From: Burkholderia ambifaria
GTDB taxonomy: Bacteria > Pseudomonadota > Gammaproteobacteria > Burkholderiales > Burkholderiaceae
Assembly: GCF_001443045.1 (NCBI RefSeq)
Contig: NZ_LKPJ01000036.1
Coordinates: 20,041 to 69,858 of the forward strand
DNA length: 49,818 nt
Direction of reading: 5' to 3'
Shown: positions 33,543 to 42,966 of the stretch, in pieces
How the letters are laid out: each line of letters starts with the position of its first letter
Position numbering within the stretch: position 1 is the first letter of the stretch
Notes under the pieces: generated by a model
The model's input: only the letters and a program-made list of their open reading frames with translations
The model's database searches: none
What the model was told of the DNA's origin: nothing
Position numbers and translations under genes: made by a program

Positions 33543-34445
33543 ATGAAGACCACACTAGACGAAATGCTCGCGTTCGTAACGATCGCAGACACCGGTTCGC
33601 TGACAGGTGCAGCGGACCGGTTGCATCAGCCGACCTCCGTGATGAGCCGAATCCTGCGGCGCCTGGAAGATAAACTCGACACAACGCTGATCAGGCGCAC
33701 GACACGCCGGCTGGAGCTCACGGAAGAGGGCAACGTCTTCCTCGACTATGCGCGAGACATTATTGCGTCGGTCGAGTTTGCCGAAGACCAGATCGCCCGG
33801 CAGCGCGAAACGCCGGCGGGCCGTCTGCGGATCAATGCCGCGATGCCGTTCATGCAGCACGTGATCGCGCCGATGATGCCGGGGTTTCGCGAAGCCTATC
33901 CGGCGATCGAGGCCGAGCTTCATACGAGCGACGAGATCATCGACTTGCTCGAACAACGCACCGATGTCGCGATCCGGATCGGTGAGTTGCGCGATTCGAC
34001 ACTGCACGCGCGCAAGCTCGGCAGCAGCAGGCTGCGTATTCTCGCCAGCCCGGCCTATCTGGAGAGGGCCGGAACACCCGAGAGCGTGGACGATCTTGCG
34101 ACCCATACGCTGCTCGGCTTCGTCCAGCCGGAGACGCTGAACCACTGGCCGTTGCGCACCTCGGCCGGCGATGGATACCGGGTACAGCCTGCGCTGCAGG
34201 CATCGAGCGGCGAGACGCTGCTGACGCTCGCGCTCAATGGCGCCGGCATCGTGTGCCTGGCGGATTTCATGACGGGTACGCATCGCCGCGACGGCAGTCT
34301 GGTCGAACTGCTCGTTGACGACACCACTGAATTTCGCCAGCCGATTCATGCGGTCTACTATCGCAACGCGACGTTGTCGTCACGCATCGTCAGCTTCCTT
34401 GACTACGTCGGCGCACAGTTGAAGGAAAGCGGCGACATCGACTGA
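33543..34445 (+). CDS. LysR-family regulator at the end of the DJ-1 cluster
   Basis: This 300-residue LysR regulator has a winged helix (residues 1-60: GSLTGAADRLHQPTSVMSRIL) and a full effector domain. The ATG at 33543 (MKTTLDEML) is used; an upstream in-frame ATG at 33477 would add 22 residues not usual in LysR proteins. It is of the CrgA/DmlR type and lies after the propeller gene on the same strand, 96 bases away. A strong terminator follows its stop. It is the second LysR of the cluster, so control may be double. Confidence 0.88.
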   Translation: MKTTLDEMLAFVTIADTGSLTGAADRLHQPTSVMSRILRRLEDKLDTTLIRRTTRRLELTEEGNVFLDYARDIIASVEFAEDQIARQRETPAGRLRINAAMPFMQHVIAPMMPGFREAYPAIEAELHTSDEIIDLLEQRTDVAIRIGELRDSTLHARKLGSSRLRILASPAYLERAGTPESVDDLATHTLLGFVQPETLNHWPLRTSAGDGYRVQPALQASSGETLLTLALNGAGIVCLADFMTGTHRRDGSLVELLVDDTTEFRQPIHAVYYRNATLSSRIVSFLDYVGAQLKESGDID

Positions 34446-34481
34446 GCGAAGTCGGTGAATGGCCGCTCATGTTGCGGCGTC

Positions 34482-34524
34482 AGGGCGGCCTGTTCGATCG
34501 ATATCGGACAGGTCGCCCTTTTTT
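34482..34524 (+). terminator. Rho-independent terminator after the LysR gene
   Basis: AGGGCGGCCTGT (34482-34493) pairs with ACAGGTCGCCCT (34508-34519) through a 12-base stem with one G-U pair, followed by six T. It ends the LysR transcript. Confidence 0.88.
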
Positions 34525-34568
34525 CTATCGACCGATCCGCCGCCTCGATCGAATCCCGGGAGCAGTGT

Positions 34569-35963
34569 CTACTGCCCCAGTGCGCTCATCAGCCTGACGT
34601 GGCTGAGCACTTCGTCGGTCCGTGCCTGCGCGAGCGAGTCTTCGGCCGCGAGCAGCGAACGCTGCACTTCCAGCGTATCGATGAACGCCGATTCGCCGCT
34701 GTGCCACGACTGGTTGATCTGCGTATATGCACCGCGCGCGTTTGCCACCGCGCGTTCGAGGCGCTCGGTGCGACTGTGATCGCGGGCAGTCGCCGCCACC
34801 GACGTCTCGACATCGCTGACCGCCGTCAGCACCGTCGCGCGATAGGCGGCGAGCGCCTGATCCGCCTGCGCACGGCGTAGCGCGACGACGCTGCGCCGCC
34901 GCCCGCCGTCGAACAGCGGTGCGCTCGCGCCGGCGCCTGCCATCCACGCAAGCGACCGCGCGAGTGTGGCACCCGAGAAGCCGTCGATCGCCGCGCCAAT
35001 CACGCCGATCAGTTGCAGGTGCGGCTTCAGGTCGGCCTCGGCCACGCCGATTCGCGCATAGGCCGCGACGACGCGTGCCTCGGCGGCGCGGACGTCCGGC
35101 CGTCGGCGCAGCAGGTCGGCCGGCGTGCCGATGCCCGGCGTGGCGGCTGTCCACGCTGGCCCTGGCGCGGGCGGGTCGAGTTGAGCGTAGATGTCCTGCG
35201 GCGTCGACGCGGTGATGATCGACAGCCGATGAATCGCGGTCTGCCGCTGCAGTTGCAGCGCGGGCAGTTCGGCCAGCGTCGTCTCCGTCTGCGCGGCGGC
35301 GCGGTCGACGTCGGCGACCGGCACGACACCCGCGTCGAACAGTCGCCGCGTCGATTCCTCGGTGCCGCGCTGGCTCAAAGCGTTGGCCTCGACCAGTGCG
35401 AGCCGCTGTTCGAGTCCGCGCACCGTCACATAGGTGCGCACGGTTTCGTCGATCGTTGCGATCCGCACGGCCGCCGCATCGTTTTGCGCGGACGCAATGT
35501 CCGCGTCGGCAGCCGAGACGCCCTGGCGGATGCGGCCGAAGATGTCGATTTCCCATGCGAGGCTCGCGTTCAGATCGAACGCGTTGCCTGTCGTCGGCGT
35601 ATCGGTCGGGAACGCCTGCGACGCGGACAGCCGCTGGCGGCCGGCGCTCGCATTCAGGTCGAGTGACGGGAACCACTGCGACGCCGCGCCGATCCGCACC
35701 GCGCGCGCCGCGTCGATGCGCGCGACCGCCGCCCGCAGGTCGAGGTTGTGCGCGAGCGCCGTGTCGACCAGCCGGTCGAGAATCGGATCGTGAAAGCCGT
35801 GCCACCACGCACCGGTGTCGGCGGCCGGGCCGCTGGCCGCGAGGTCGGCATTCGCATAGGTCGCGGCCAGCGGCGGCGGCGAAACGGTGGCGACCGGCGC
35901 GCTCGTGCACGCGGTCAGGACGGCCGCCGCGGACAGCGCGGCCACGAGTCGAACGAATTTCAT
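34569..35963 (-). CDS. RND efflux outer-membrane channel (OprM family lipoprotein)
   Basis: This 464-residue outer-membrane factor forms the trimeric exit duct of a tripartite efflux pump. It has a lipoprotein signal with lipobox VLTAC (Cys near residue 19). The OEP domain repeats include FDLNASLAWEIDIFGRIRQGV and its second-half counterpart (ASAPLFDGGRRRSVV). The C-terminal helices end LMSALGQ. The start ATG (35961-35963) overlaps the pump stop by four bases, so the three genes are coupled. It resembles OprM/OpcM-type channels of Burkholderia. It is the last gene of the operon. Confidence 0.93.
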   Translation of the reverse strand: MKFVRLVAALSAAAVLTACTSAPVATVSPPPLAATYANADLAASGPAADTGAWWHGFHDPILDRLVDTALAHNLDLRAAVARIDAARAVRIGAASQWFPSLDLNASAGRQRLSASQAFPTDTPTTGNAFDLNASLAWEIDIFGRIRQGVSAADADIASAQNDAAAVRIATIDETVRTYVTVRGLEQRLALVEANALSQRGTEESTRRLFDAGVVPVADVDRAAAQTETTLAELPALQLQRQTAIHRLSIITASTPQDIYAQLDPPAPGPAWTAATPGIGTPADLLRRRPDVRAAEARVVAAYARIGVAEADLKPHLQLIGVIGAAIDGFSGATLARSLAWMAGAGASAPLFDGGRRRSVVALRRAQADQALAAYRATVLTAVSDVETSVAATARDHSRTERLERAVANARGAYTQINQSWHSGESAFIDTLEVQRSLLAAEDSLAQARTDEVLSHVRLMSALGQ

Positions 35964-38900
35964 TGCACCACCTCCGTCGCGACGGCCGCGACAGCGGTCT
36001 TGCGCATCGCGAGCCGGCGAACCATCACATAGAAGACGGGCGTAAACAGCAGCCCGAAGAACGTCACGCCGATCATCCCGAAGAACACGGCCGCACCGAC
36101 CGCCTGGCGCATTTCCGCGCCGGCGCCCTCGGAAATCACGAGCGGCAGCACGCCGAGAATGAACGCGAGCGACGTCATCACGATCGGGCGCAGCCGCTGC
36201 ACGCATGCTTCGACGACGGCCTCGACCAGTTCGATGCCGTCGGCTTCCAACTGCCGCGCGACCTCGACGATCAGGATCGCGTTCTTCGCGGCGAGTCCGA
36301 CCAGCACGATGAAGCCGATCTGCGTGAGGATGTTCACGTCCTGGCCGAGCGCGCGCACGCCGAGCGATGCGGCAAGCAGGCACATCGGCACGATCAGCAG
36401 GATCGAGACGGGCAGGCTCCAGCTGCCGTACTGCGCGGCGAGCACCAGATACACGAGCAGCACGCACAGCGGGAACACGAGCAGCCCCGTGTTGCCAGCT
36501 GTGGTCTGCTGGTACGACAGATCGGTCCATTCGAACGAGATGCCGGGCGGCAGCACCTGCTTCGCGAGCGTTTCCATCGTCTTGATCGCAAAGCCGGAGC
36601 CCAGGCCCGGCGCGGTATCGCCGTTGATTTCGGTGGCCGGATACAGGTTGTAGCGCGGCGCGCGATCGACGCCGAGCGTGTCGTCGATGCGCGTGACGCT
36701 GCCGATCGGCACCATCTCGCCGTCGCGGTTGCGCACCTTCAGCCGCGCGAGATCGGACGCATCGACGCGGAACGGCAGGTCGGCCTGCGCGGTCACGCGG
36801 TAGGTACGTCCGACGATGTTGAAGTCGTTGATGTAAGTCGAGCCGAAGTACGTTTCGACCGCATCGTTGATTTCCTGGCTGGGCACGCCGAGCATTTCGG
36901 CCTTCTCGCGGTCGAGTTCGACATGCACCTGCGGGCTCGTCGCGGAGTAGGGCGTATAGACGCCGACCATGCCGGGCGTGCGGTTTGCGGCGGCCACCAG
37001 ATCCTGCGTCGCCTTCGCGAGCGCGGCGGTGCCGAGGCCGTTGCGGTCTTCCAGCCGCATCGCGAAGCCGCCCGTGCTGCCGAGACCCTGCACCGGCGGC
37101 GGCATCGCGACGACGATCGACGCTTCCGTGATGCTCGCCAGCCGTTGACGCATCTCGGCTGCAATCTTCTCGATCGTCAGGCCCTGCTTCTTGCGTTCCG
37201 GCCACGGTTTGAACACCGGGAACAGGCCGGCGCTGTTCGCCGAATTCGTACCGGTCGCCGCATTGACGCCGGAAAACACCGGCACGCGGGCGACACCGGG
37301 CACCGACAGCGCGATGTCCTCGATCTTGCGCGCGACTGCGCTCGTGCGTTCGAGCGTCGCGCCGTCTGGCATCCGCACGAGTACGACGAGGTAGCCGCGA
37401 TCCTGCGCCGGAATGAAGCCCTTCGGGCTCGATACGAGCAGATAGCCGGTCGCGGCGATCAGCACGACGTACAGTGCGGCCATCGCAGGGATAATCCGTA
37501 CCACTTTCCGGACCAGCCTGCCATACGCATCGGACAGGCGCTGGAACACGCGGTTGAATGCGTTCGCGAAGCGCTGCACGACGCGCATCGCAGGCGCGAA
37601 CCACGCGGCAACCCGCGACACGGGCGCGGCGGTATCGTGTTCGTCGGCATGCGCTTTCAGGATCATCGCCGACAGCGCGGGCGCGAGCGTCACCGACGTA
37701 AAGAACGAAATCGCGGTCGACACGGCGATCGTCACGCCGAACTGGCGGAAGAACTGGCCCGAGATGCCCGGAATGAACGAAGTCGGCACGAACACCGCGC
37801 AGAGCACGAGCGTAATCGCGAATAGCGCGCCGCCGACTTCCTTCATCGTCAACAATGTCGCGTCGCGCGGCCCAGCACCGGTCGACAGGTGCCGCTCGAC
37901 GTTCTCGACCACGACGATCGCATTGTCGACGACGATCCCCACCGCGAGCACGAGACCGAACAGCGTCAGGTTGTTGATCGAATAACCGAGCACGGCCATC
38001 GCCGCAAACGTGCCGACGAGCGACACCGGAATCGACAGGATCGGGATGATCGACGGCCGCCAGCCCTGCAGGAACAGCAGCACGACGAACACGACGAGCA
38101 CGACGGCCTCGTAGATGGTCTTCACGAGTTCGTGGATGCTGTCGCCGATGAACGCGGTCGGGTTGTAGCCGATGTTGTAGACGATGCCCTTCGGGAATTC
38201 CTTGCTCAGCTCGGCCATCTTCTTCTCGACCGCGTCCATCGTCGCGACCGCATTGGCGCCGGGCTGCTGCAGCACCTGCAGCGCGATCGTCGGGTGGCGC
38301 AGCATGTAGCTGTCGGTCGCATAGGCGAGTGCGCCCACTTCGATGCGCGCGACGTCTTTCAGCCGCACGAGCCGACCGTCCTTGCCCTGCTTGACGACGA
38401 TGTCGCTGAAATCCTCGGGGCGCTTGAGCCGTCCTTCGAAGATCAGGTTCGGCTGGAAGGCCTGGTTCGTGATAGGCGCCTGCGCGACCACGCCGCCCGC
38501 GAGCTGCGTGTTTTGCGCGCGCACCGCGGCGATCAGGTCGCTCGGGCTCAGGCCGAACGACGCGACGCGCTCGGGATCGAGCCAGATGCGCATCGAGTAT
38601 TCGCGCGCGCCGAGCGGGTTGATGTCGCCGACGCCTTCGATCCGCTTGAGCACGTCCGCGACGTTGCGGATCGCGTAGTTCGATACGTACAGCGGGTCGT
38701 AACGCTGGTCGGGCGAGTACAGGAAGATCGTGCCGAGCTGCGTCGGCGACGATTTGCGCACCGACACGCCGCTGCGCTGCACGGGCTCGGGCAGGCGCGG
38801 CGTCGCGAGCGCGACGCGGTTCTGCACGAGCACCTGAGCCTTGTCGACATCGGTGCCCGGCTTGAACGTCACGGTGATGTTCAGGCTGCCGTCCGACGTC

Positions 38901-39151
38901 GCCTGGCTGTACATGTACAGCATGTCTTCCACGCCGTTGACTTCCAGTTCGATCGGCGTCGACACCGTCTGGGAAACCGTTTCCGCGGAGGCGCCCGGAT
39001 AGGTCGCCTGAATCACGACGGTTGGCGGCGCGATGTCCGGATACTCGGACACCGCGAGCGAGAAATAAGCCAATGCGCCGGCGATCGTCAACACGATCGA
39101 CAGGACGATCGCGAGCACCGGTTGCTGCACGGACAGGCGGCCGAGGTTCAT
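35960..39151 (-). CDS. RND multidrug efflux pump, HAE1 family
   Basis: This 1063-residue inner-membrane proton/drug antiporter has the full RND layout: two halves of six membrane helices and two large periplasmic loops. SEYPDIAPPTVVIQATYPGAS marks the first loop, and TM4 reads GLVLAVGIVVDNAIVVVENVE. In AcrB that site has two aspartates (D407, D408). Here the second position (residue 410) is Asn. The TM10 lysine is kept in GLAAKNAILIVEVAR. The length and gene order match Burkholderia drug pumps. It overlaps adaptor and channel genes by four bases. Substrate range cannot be read. Confidence 0.95.
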   Translation of the reverse strand: MNLGRLSVQQPVLAIVLSIVLTIAGALAYFSLAVSEYPDIAPPTVVIQATYPGASAETVSQTVSTPIELEVNGVEDMLYMYSQATSDGSLNITVTFKPGTDVDKAQVLVQNRVALATPRLPEPVQRSGVSVRKSSPTQLGTIFLYSPDQRYDPLYVSNYAIRNVADVLKRIEGVGDINPLGAREYSMRIWLDPERVASFGLSPSDLIAAVRAQNTQLAGGVVAQAPITNQAFQPNLIFEGRLKRPEDFSDIVVKQGKDGRLVRLKDVARIEVGALAYATDSYMLRHPTIALQVLQQPGANAVATMDAVEKKMAELSKEFPKGIVYNIGYNPTAFIGDSIHELVKTIYEAVVLVVFVVLLFLQGWRPSIIPILSIPVSLVGTFAAMAVLGYSINNLTLFGLVLAVGIVVDNAIVVVENVERHLSTGAGPRDATLLTMKEVGGALFAITLVLCAVFVPTSFIPGISGQFFRQFGVTIAVSTAISFFTSVTLAPALSAMILKAHADEHDTAAPVSRVAAWFAPAMRVVQRFANAFNRVFQRLSDAYGRLVRKVVRIIPAMAALYVVLIAATGYLLVSSPKGFIPAQDRGYLVVLVRMPDGATLERTSAVARKIEDIALSVPGVARVPVFSGVNAATGTNSANSAGLFPVFKPWPERKKQGLTIEKIAAEMRQRLASITEASIVVAMPPPVQGLGSTGGFAMRLEDRNGLGTAALAKATQDLVAAANRTPGMVGVYTPYSATSPQVHVELDREKAEMLGVPSQEINDAVETYFGSTYINDFNIVGRTYRVTAQADLPFRVDASDLARLKVRNRDGEMVPIGSVTRIDDTLGVDRAPRYNLYPATEINGDTAPGLGSGFAIKTMETLAKQVLPPGISFEWTDLSYQQTTAGNTGLLVFPLCVLLVYLVLAAQYGSWSLPVSILLIVPMCLLAASLGVRALGQDVNILTQIGFIVLVGLAAKNAILIVEVARQLEADGIELVEAVVEACVQRLRPIVMTSLAFILGVLPLVISEGAGAEMRQAVGAAVFFGMIGVTFFGLLFTPVFYVMVRRLAMRKTAVAAVATEVVQ

Positions 39152-40305
39152 TGTGCACTCCCTGTCGTAGCGGTTGCGGGACCGGCGGCATTGGCCGTCT
39201 CGATCGCGCGCGGAACGATCTTGACCTTGTCGCCGGCCTGCACGCGCTGGAAGCCATCGACGATCACGCGGTCGCCCGCATTCAGCCCCGCGTCGATCTC
39301 GCGCAGGTTGCCGTACAGGCGGCCGGGCGTCACCGGGCGGATCGCGACGACGCCGCTCGCGTCGACGAAATACAGCACGCGGCGTGTCGCGTCGGTTGCG
39401 ACGGCCGAATCGGGAACGAGCAGCGCGTGGTGCGCGACGCGGCTCGACAGATACACGCGGCCGAACTGGCCGGGGCTCAGGCGCCGGTCAGGATTCGCGA
39501 CGCGTGCGCGCTGCCGCAACGTGCCTGTCGAGTTGTCGAGGCGGTTGTCGACGAAATCCATCGTGCCCGTCAGCGATGGCTGCGTATCGCCCGGAAGCGC
39601 GATCGCAACCTGCCGCGACGACGCGTTGCCGCCGCTTTTCTGCGCTTCGCGCGTATAGCGCAAGTAGCTTTCCTCGTCGACGTCGAAGTAGATGTCGATC
39701 GGATCCTGCGACACGATCGTCGTCAGCACAGTCGCGTCGCTGTCGCCGCCTTTCACGAGATTGCCCTCGCTGACGAGCTTGCGGCTGATGCGGCCGGACA
39801 TCGGTGCGACGATGCGCGTGAACGACAGGTCGAGCCGCGCGCGTTCGAGCGCGCCTTGCGCGCTCGTCACCTCGGCCTGTGCGCTTTGCACGGCCTGTCT
39901 GCGCTGGTCATAGAGGCTCTGCGCGATGGTGTCGGTCTTGATCAGGATGCTCGCGCGCTCGAAATCCTGCCGGCTCAGCTTCAGTTGCGACTGCGCGCGT
40001 TCGAGCGCGCCCTGTGCAGCGGTGACGGCCGCCTGGTACGGGCGCGGATCGATGACGAACAGCAAGTCGCCTTTGCGGACGGTCGCGCCGTCCTGGAATG
40101 CGACCTTGTCGAGATAGCCGCTCACGCGCGGGCGCACGTCGACCGTGTCGACGGCTTCGAAGCGGCCCGTATAGACGTCGACGTCGTTGACGTCGCGCGC
40201 GACGGGCGGGCTGACGATCACGCTCGGCGTCGCGGCCGGTGCGTTGTCGTCCGACTTGCAGCCGGACAACGCGAGCAGCGCGGCCAGCGGAACGGCGGCC
40301 AGCAC
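39148..40305 (-). CDS. RND efflux periplasmic adaptor lipoprotein
   Basis: This 385-residue membrane fusion protein bridges pump and channel. A lipobox LALSGC ends the signal region near residue 17. The family order is clear: VRPRVSGYLDKVAFQDGATVRKGD is the lipoyl half, a helical hairpin runs about residues 95-150, and IVAPMSGRISRKLVSEGNLV is the second lipoyl half. A GTG at 40303-40305 is the only start in frame, and it has no ribosome site. The signal lacks the usual basic N-terminus. The frame is open upstream for 22 codons without a start, so the true start may be lost, non-ATG, or altered by an error. It is the first gene of the RND operon. No regulator gene adjoins. Confidence 0.9.
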   Translation of the reverse strand: MLAAVPLAALLALSGCKSDDNAPAATPSVIVSPPVARDVNDVDVYTGRFEAVDTVDVRPRVSGYLDKVAFQDGATVRKGDLLFVIDPRPYQAAVTAAQGALERAQSQLKLSRQDFERASILIKTDTIAQSLYDQRRQAVQSAQAEVTSAQGALERARLDLSFTRIVAPMSGRISRKLVSEGNLVKGGDSDATVLTTIVSQDPIDIYFDVDEESYLRYTREAQKSGGNASSRQVAIALPGDTQPSLTGTMDFVDNRLDNSTGTLRQRARVANPDRRLSPGQFGRVYLSSRVAHHALLVPDSAVATDATRRVLYFVDASGVVAIRPVTPGRLYGNLREIDAGLNAGDRVIVDGFQRVQAGDKVKIVPRAIETANAAGPATATTGSAQ

Positions 40306-40574
40306 GGCCGGTAGCGCGATGCGCGCAGTATCGTGCGCGGCGCACGGCGGATAAACAGATGAAGCGGCATAAGAACTTGTACTGCGCAGTCACGAATCGC
40401 CGCGCGGGGCGACGATGTGCGAGCACGGTCGTGCTGGATGGAGGGACAGGCGGGACGTTCAGCGACGACGCGCGGCCCGAATGCCTGTTCAGGCGGTTCG
40501 GGCCGGCAATGCGGAGGGACGGGACGGGCGTATGCGCGTGTCGAGAGGCCGGCTCTCTTGCGCGTCGATGCGAA

Positions 40575-40916
40575 TCAATGGCCGCGATAGATCGAGTCGC
40601 GGCCGTTGACCATCATCGCGCGGCCGGATTCGCTGGTGGAGCGGCCTTCGCTGCCGTAGCCGGCCGTCGGGGCGGTCGGTGTGGTGTGCGGCGCATCCTG
40701 CGCGACGGTGTTTTCGCGGACACGCTTTTCGGCGGCGAGGATCGCTGCCGGATACTGGTTGTGATCCATCGCCGGACGATAGCCGGCGGCGACGAGTTGC
40801 GCGAGTTCGGCCTTCACCTCCGCACGGGTCAGTTGACGGTCGGACTGTTGCGCGAAAGCGAGGGCCGGGGCGAAAAGAATCAGCGCGACAAGGGTACGAG
40901 AGCGGAACGATTTCAT
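40575..40916 (-). CDS. DUF4148-family small secreted protein
   Basis: This 113-residue protein has a Sec signal peptide (RTLVALILFAPALAFAQQ) and the DUF4148 core LTRAEVKAELAQLVAAGYRPAMDHNQYPAAILAAE, split here over two stretches. The motif of a helix pair and YP is typical. Such proteins are very common in Burkholderia and of unknown function, probably periplasmic. It stands alone between the RND operon and decayed DNA. Confidence 0.9.
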   Translation of the reverse strand: MKSFRSRTLVALILFAPALAFAQQSDRQLTRAEVKAELAQLVAAGYRPAMDHNQYPAAILAAEKRVRENTVAQDAPHTTPTAPTAGYGSEGRSTSESGRAMMVNGRDSIYRGH

Positions 40917-41131
40917 GACAGGAACCTGTATTGGTTGAGAGGACCGCAGCGACCTTCGTGTCGCTGCGGTGATGCCAATATAGGGCGGGTGATGTCGATG
41001 AAAAATGGCAGATGAACAAATTGACTTTTGATCTTATGTCATGAGTCGCGCATCAGGTTTCACATGTACCCCCCTGGATTTATGGGCTGTGCCTTGTCTA
41101 ATCGACTGGCTTTTGGGAACCGTATCCAGGC

Positions 41132-41463
41132 TCATTCAATATCGTCCAGCTTGACTCCGGTGTTGTTCTTCCATGTCAGCACGGCGCAACTCGCGACTAC
41201 TGCCACCACGATGAGATAGACATTGAATAGCTGCCCCTTGTTGATGGAATACAGCCATGCATTCAGATATGAGGCGGTGCCGCCGAAGAATGCGTGACGA
41301 GCAACGTCCACGGCTCACTCGAAATCAGGCTCCAGAGCGGAAAGAGGGTGATCGAGATGCCGAGCAGCGAGATGAGCGTCGTAACCTTGCGTCCAGCGAA
41401 ATCGAAAAGGCGCCCGATGAGCGGGAGTGCGATCAGATAGATCGCCTGGGCGATGCAACTCAA
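41132..41463 (-). pseudogene. Remnant of an MFS metabolite transporter (C-terminal end)
   Basis: One frame at 41263-41463 reads AIYLIALPLIGRLFDFAGRKV and WSLISSEPWTLLVTHS, with a helix, the MFS RxxDRxGRR-like loop (here RLFDFAGRKV) and another helix. Near 41296-41310 the family sequence moves to another frame and continues as ASYLNAWLYSINKGQ and VYLIVVAVVASCAVLTW, ending LDDIE and stop at 41132-41134. The N-terminal two thirds are absent. It is a decayed member of the metabolite:H+ symporter group. Confidence 0.7.
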
Positions 41464-41595
41464 TGTGAACGCGCTTCGCAGACGACGGTTCGTCGAAATT
41501 GGCTACCCAAGCTCGGCGCCGCTGGACGATGCGACCTCTGCCATGTTACGAAGGGAGGCGCATGCCAGTTTTCCCTTGATGAGGTGACGTAGCTG

Positions 41596-42717
41596 ATGAG
41601 AATGCAACTCAAATCCGCATTTGCACTGTCGGTGCTCGCATGTGCCGTCGCAGCACAGGCCGAGGTGGTCAAGATCGGCGTGGCAGGCCCGCTGACCGGC
41701 CCGCAGGCGCTGTTCGGGAAGGATGACGAGCGCGGTGTAAGGCTGGCGATCGACGACCTCAACGCGTCGAACCTCAAGATCAACGGACAGCCGGTCAAGT
41801 TCGAGTTGCTCTCGGAAGACGATCAAGGGGATCCCAAGACCGGGATGTCGATTGCCCAGAGGCTCGTCGATTCGGGCGTCAAGGCCGTGATCGGCCACTA
41901 CAACTCCGGCGTGATGATCCCTACCGACAGCATCTATAACAACGCGCACATCCCGGTCATCACTGGCGCTGCCTCGAATCCGGCGATCACGGCGGCTGGA
42001 CTGCCGTACGTTTTTCGCCTGGCGGCAAACGACAATGTGATGGGCGCGCGGATGGCAGAGTTCGCGCACAATCAGCTCAAGGCAAAGAAGGTCGCGGTGA
42101 TTGATGACCGGACCGCATACGGTTCGGGCGTCGCCGATGTTTTCGTGGCAACGGCGAAGAAGCTGGGGATGACTGTTACGACTCGCGAGTACGCGACGGA
42201 TAAGTCGGTCGACTTTACCGCGATTCTGAACAAGATCAAGGGAACGAAGCCGGACGCGGTCTTCTATGGCGGCTACTACGCGCAAGCCGCGATCGTCGGC
42301 CGCCAGTCGCGAAAACTTGCGCTCGATGCGCCGATCCTCGGCGGCGACGGGATCTGCTCGGTCGAGCTGCCCAAGCTGGCCGGAGGCGCACTCGACGGGC
42401 GTGGCTATTGCGCTCAGGGTGGCTTGCCGCTTGATCAACTGGCGAAAGGCCCGGAGTTTGCCGCTCGGTACACCAAGGAGTTTGGTGGCAAAGCCGACAT
42501 TTACTCACCGGCGTTTTATTCGGCCACGATGCTCGTTGCCGATGCCATGAAGCGCGCCAACTCGACCGATCCGGAGAAGTTCGTTCCGCTGTTGAAGAAA
42601 GATGCTTTCTCGACGTTGGTCGGCACCGTGCGTTTCGACGCTTCCGGCGAATGGATTAACGCGCCGGTGACGCTCTACAAGATCGTCGACGGAAAGCTGA
42701 AGCCAATCCGGCAGTAA
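41596..42717 (+). CDS. Branched-chain-amino-acid-type ABC substrate-binding protein
   Basis: This 373-residue periplasmic protein has a signal peptide (KSAFALSVLACAVAAQA) and the Peripla_BP_6/LivJ fold. KIGVAGPLTGPQALFGKDDERG opens domain 1, and VKAVIGHYNSGVMIPTDSIY and VFYGGYYAQAAIVGRQ follow. It binds branched-chain or related amino acids or amides in this family. No permease or ATPase genes are next to it, so it stands as an orphan in the window. GAGGTG lies about ten bases before the ATG. A broken MFS gene precedes it. Confidence 0.9.
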   Translation: MRMQLKSAFALSVLACAVAAQAEVVKIGVAGPLTGPQALFGKDDERGVRLAIDDLNASNLKINGQPVKFELLSEDDQGDPKTGMSIAQRLVDSGVKAVIGHYNSGVMIPTDSIYNNAHIPVITGAASNPAITAAGLPYVFRLAANDNVMGARMAEFAHNQLKAKKVAVIDDRTAYGSGVADVFVATAKKLGMTVTTREYATDKSVDFTAILNKIKGTKPDAVFYGGYYAQAAIVGRQSRKLALDAPILGGDGICSVELPKLAGGALDGRGYCAQGGLPLDQLAKGPEFAARYTKEFGGKADIYSPAFYSATMLVADAMKRANSTDPEKFVPLLKKDAFSTLVGTVRFDASGEWINAPVTLYKIVDGKLKPIRQ

Positions 42718-42878
42718 AGAGCTGCCGTCTCCAGGAACGCGAGGTAGCTGTTCCGCATTGCCGGTGTGGACATGAGTCAGACGACGGGATCGCGACTGCC
42801 GGGCAGGAACTCGACACCGTTCGTCTGACACGCGCGATATCTGTGCCACGAGGTCGTCGCCATCAAACCGTCGTGACA

Positions 42879-42909
42879 CGGTGCGATGCCCTGACCGTGC
42901 ATCGCACCG
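42879..42909. terminator. Hairpin between convergent livJ-type and porin genes
   Basis: CGGTGCGATGC (42879-42889) and GCATCGCACCG (42899-42909) form an 11-base stem with a nine-base loop in the 249-base gap between the convergent genes. No T-run is adjacent. It likely ends the porin transcript or both. Confidence 0.55.
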
Positions 42910-42966
42910 GAACCCGCTTCTCGAAGCAGCACGGAGAAGCGTTCCTGTCCCTTATGTGAGATCGAA

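Noticed and set aside
34569..39257. A 1562-codon open frame joining pump-strand sequence to the outer-membrane channel
   Set aside because: The upstream part is a high-G+C shadow of the RND pump gene. The channel begins at 35963 with its lipoprotein signal.
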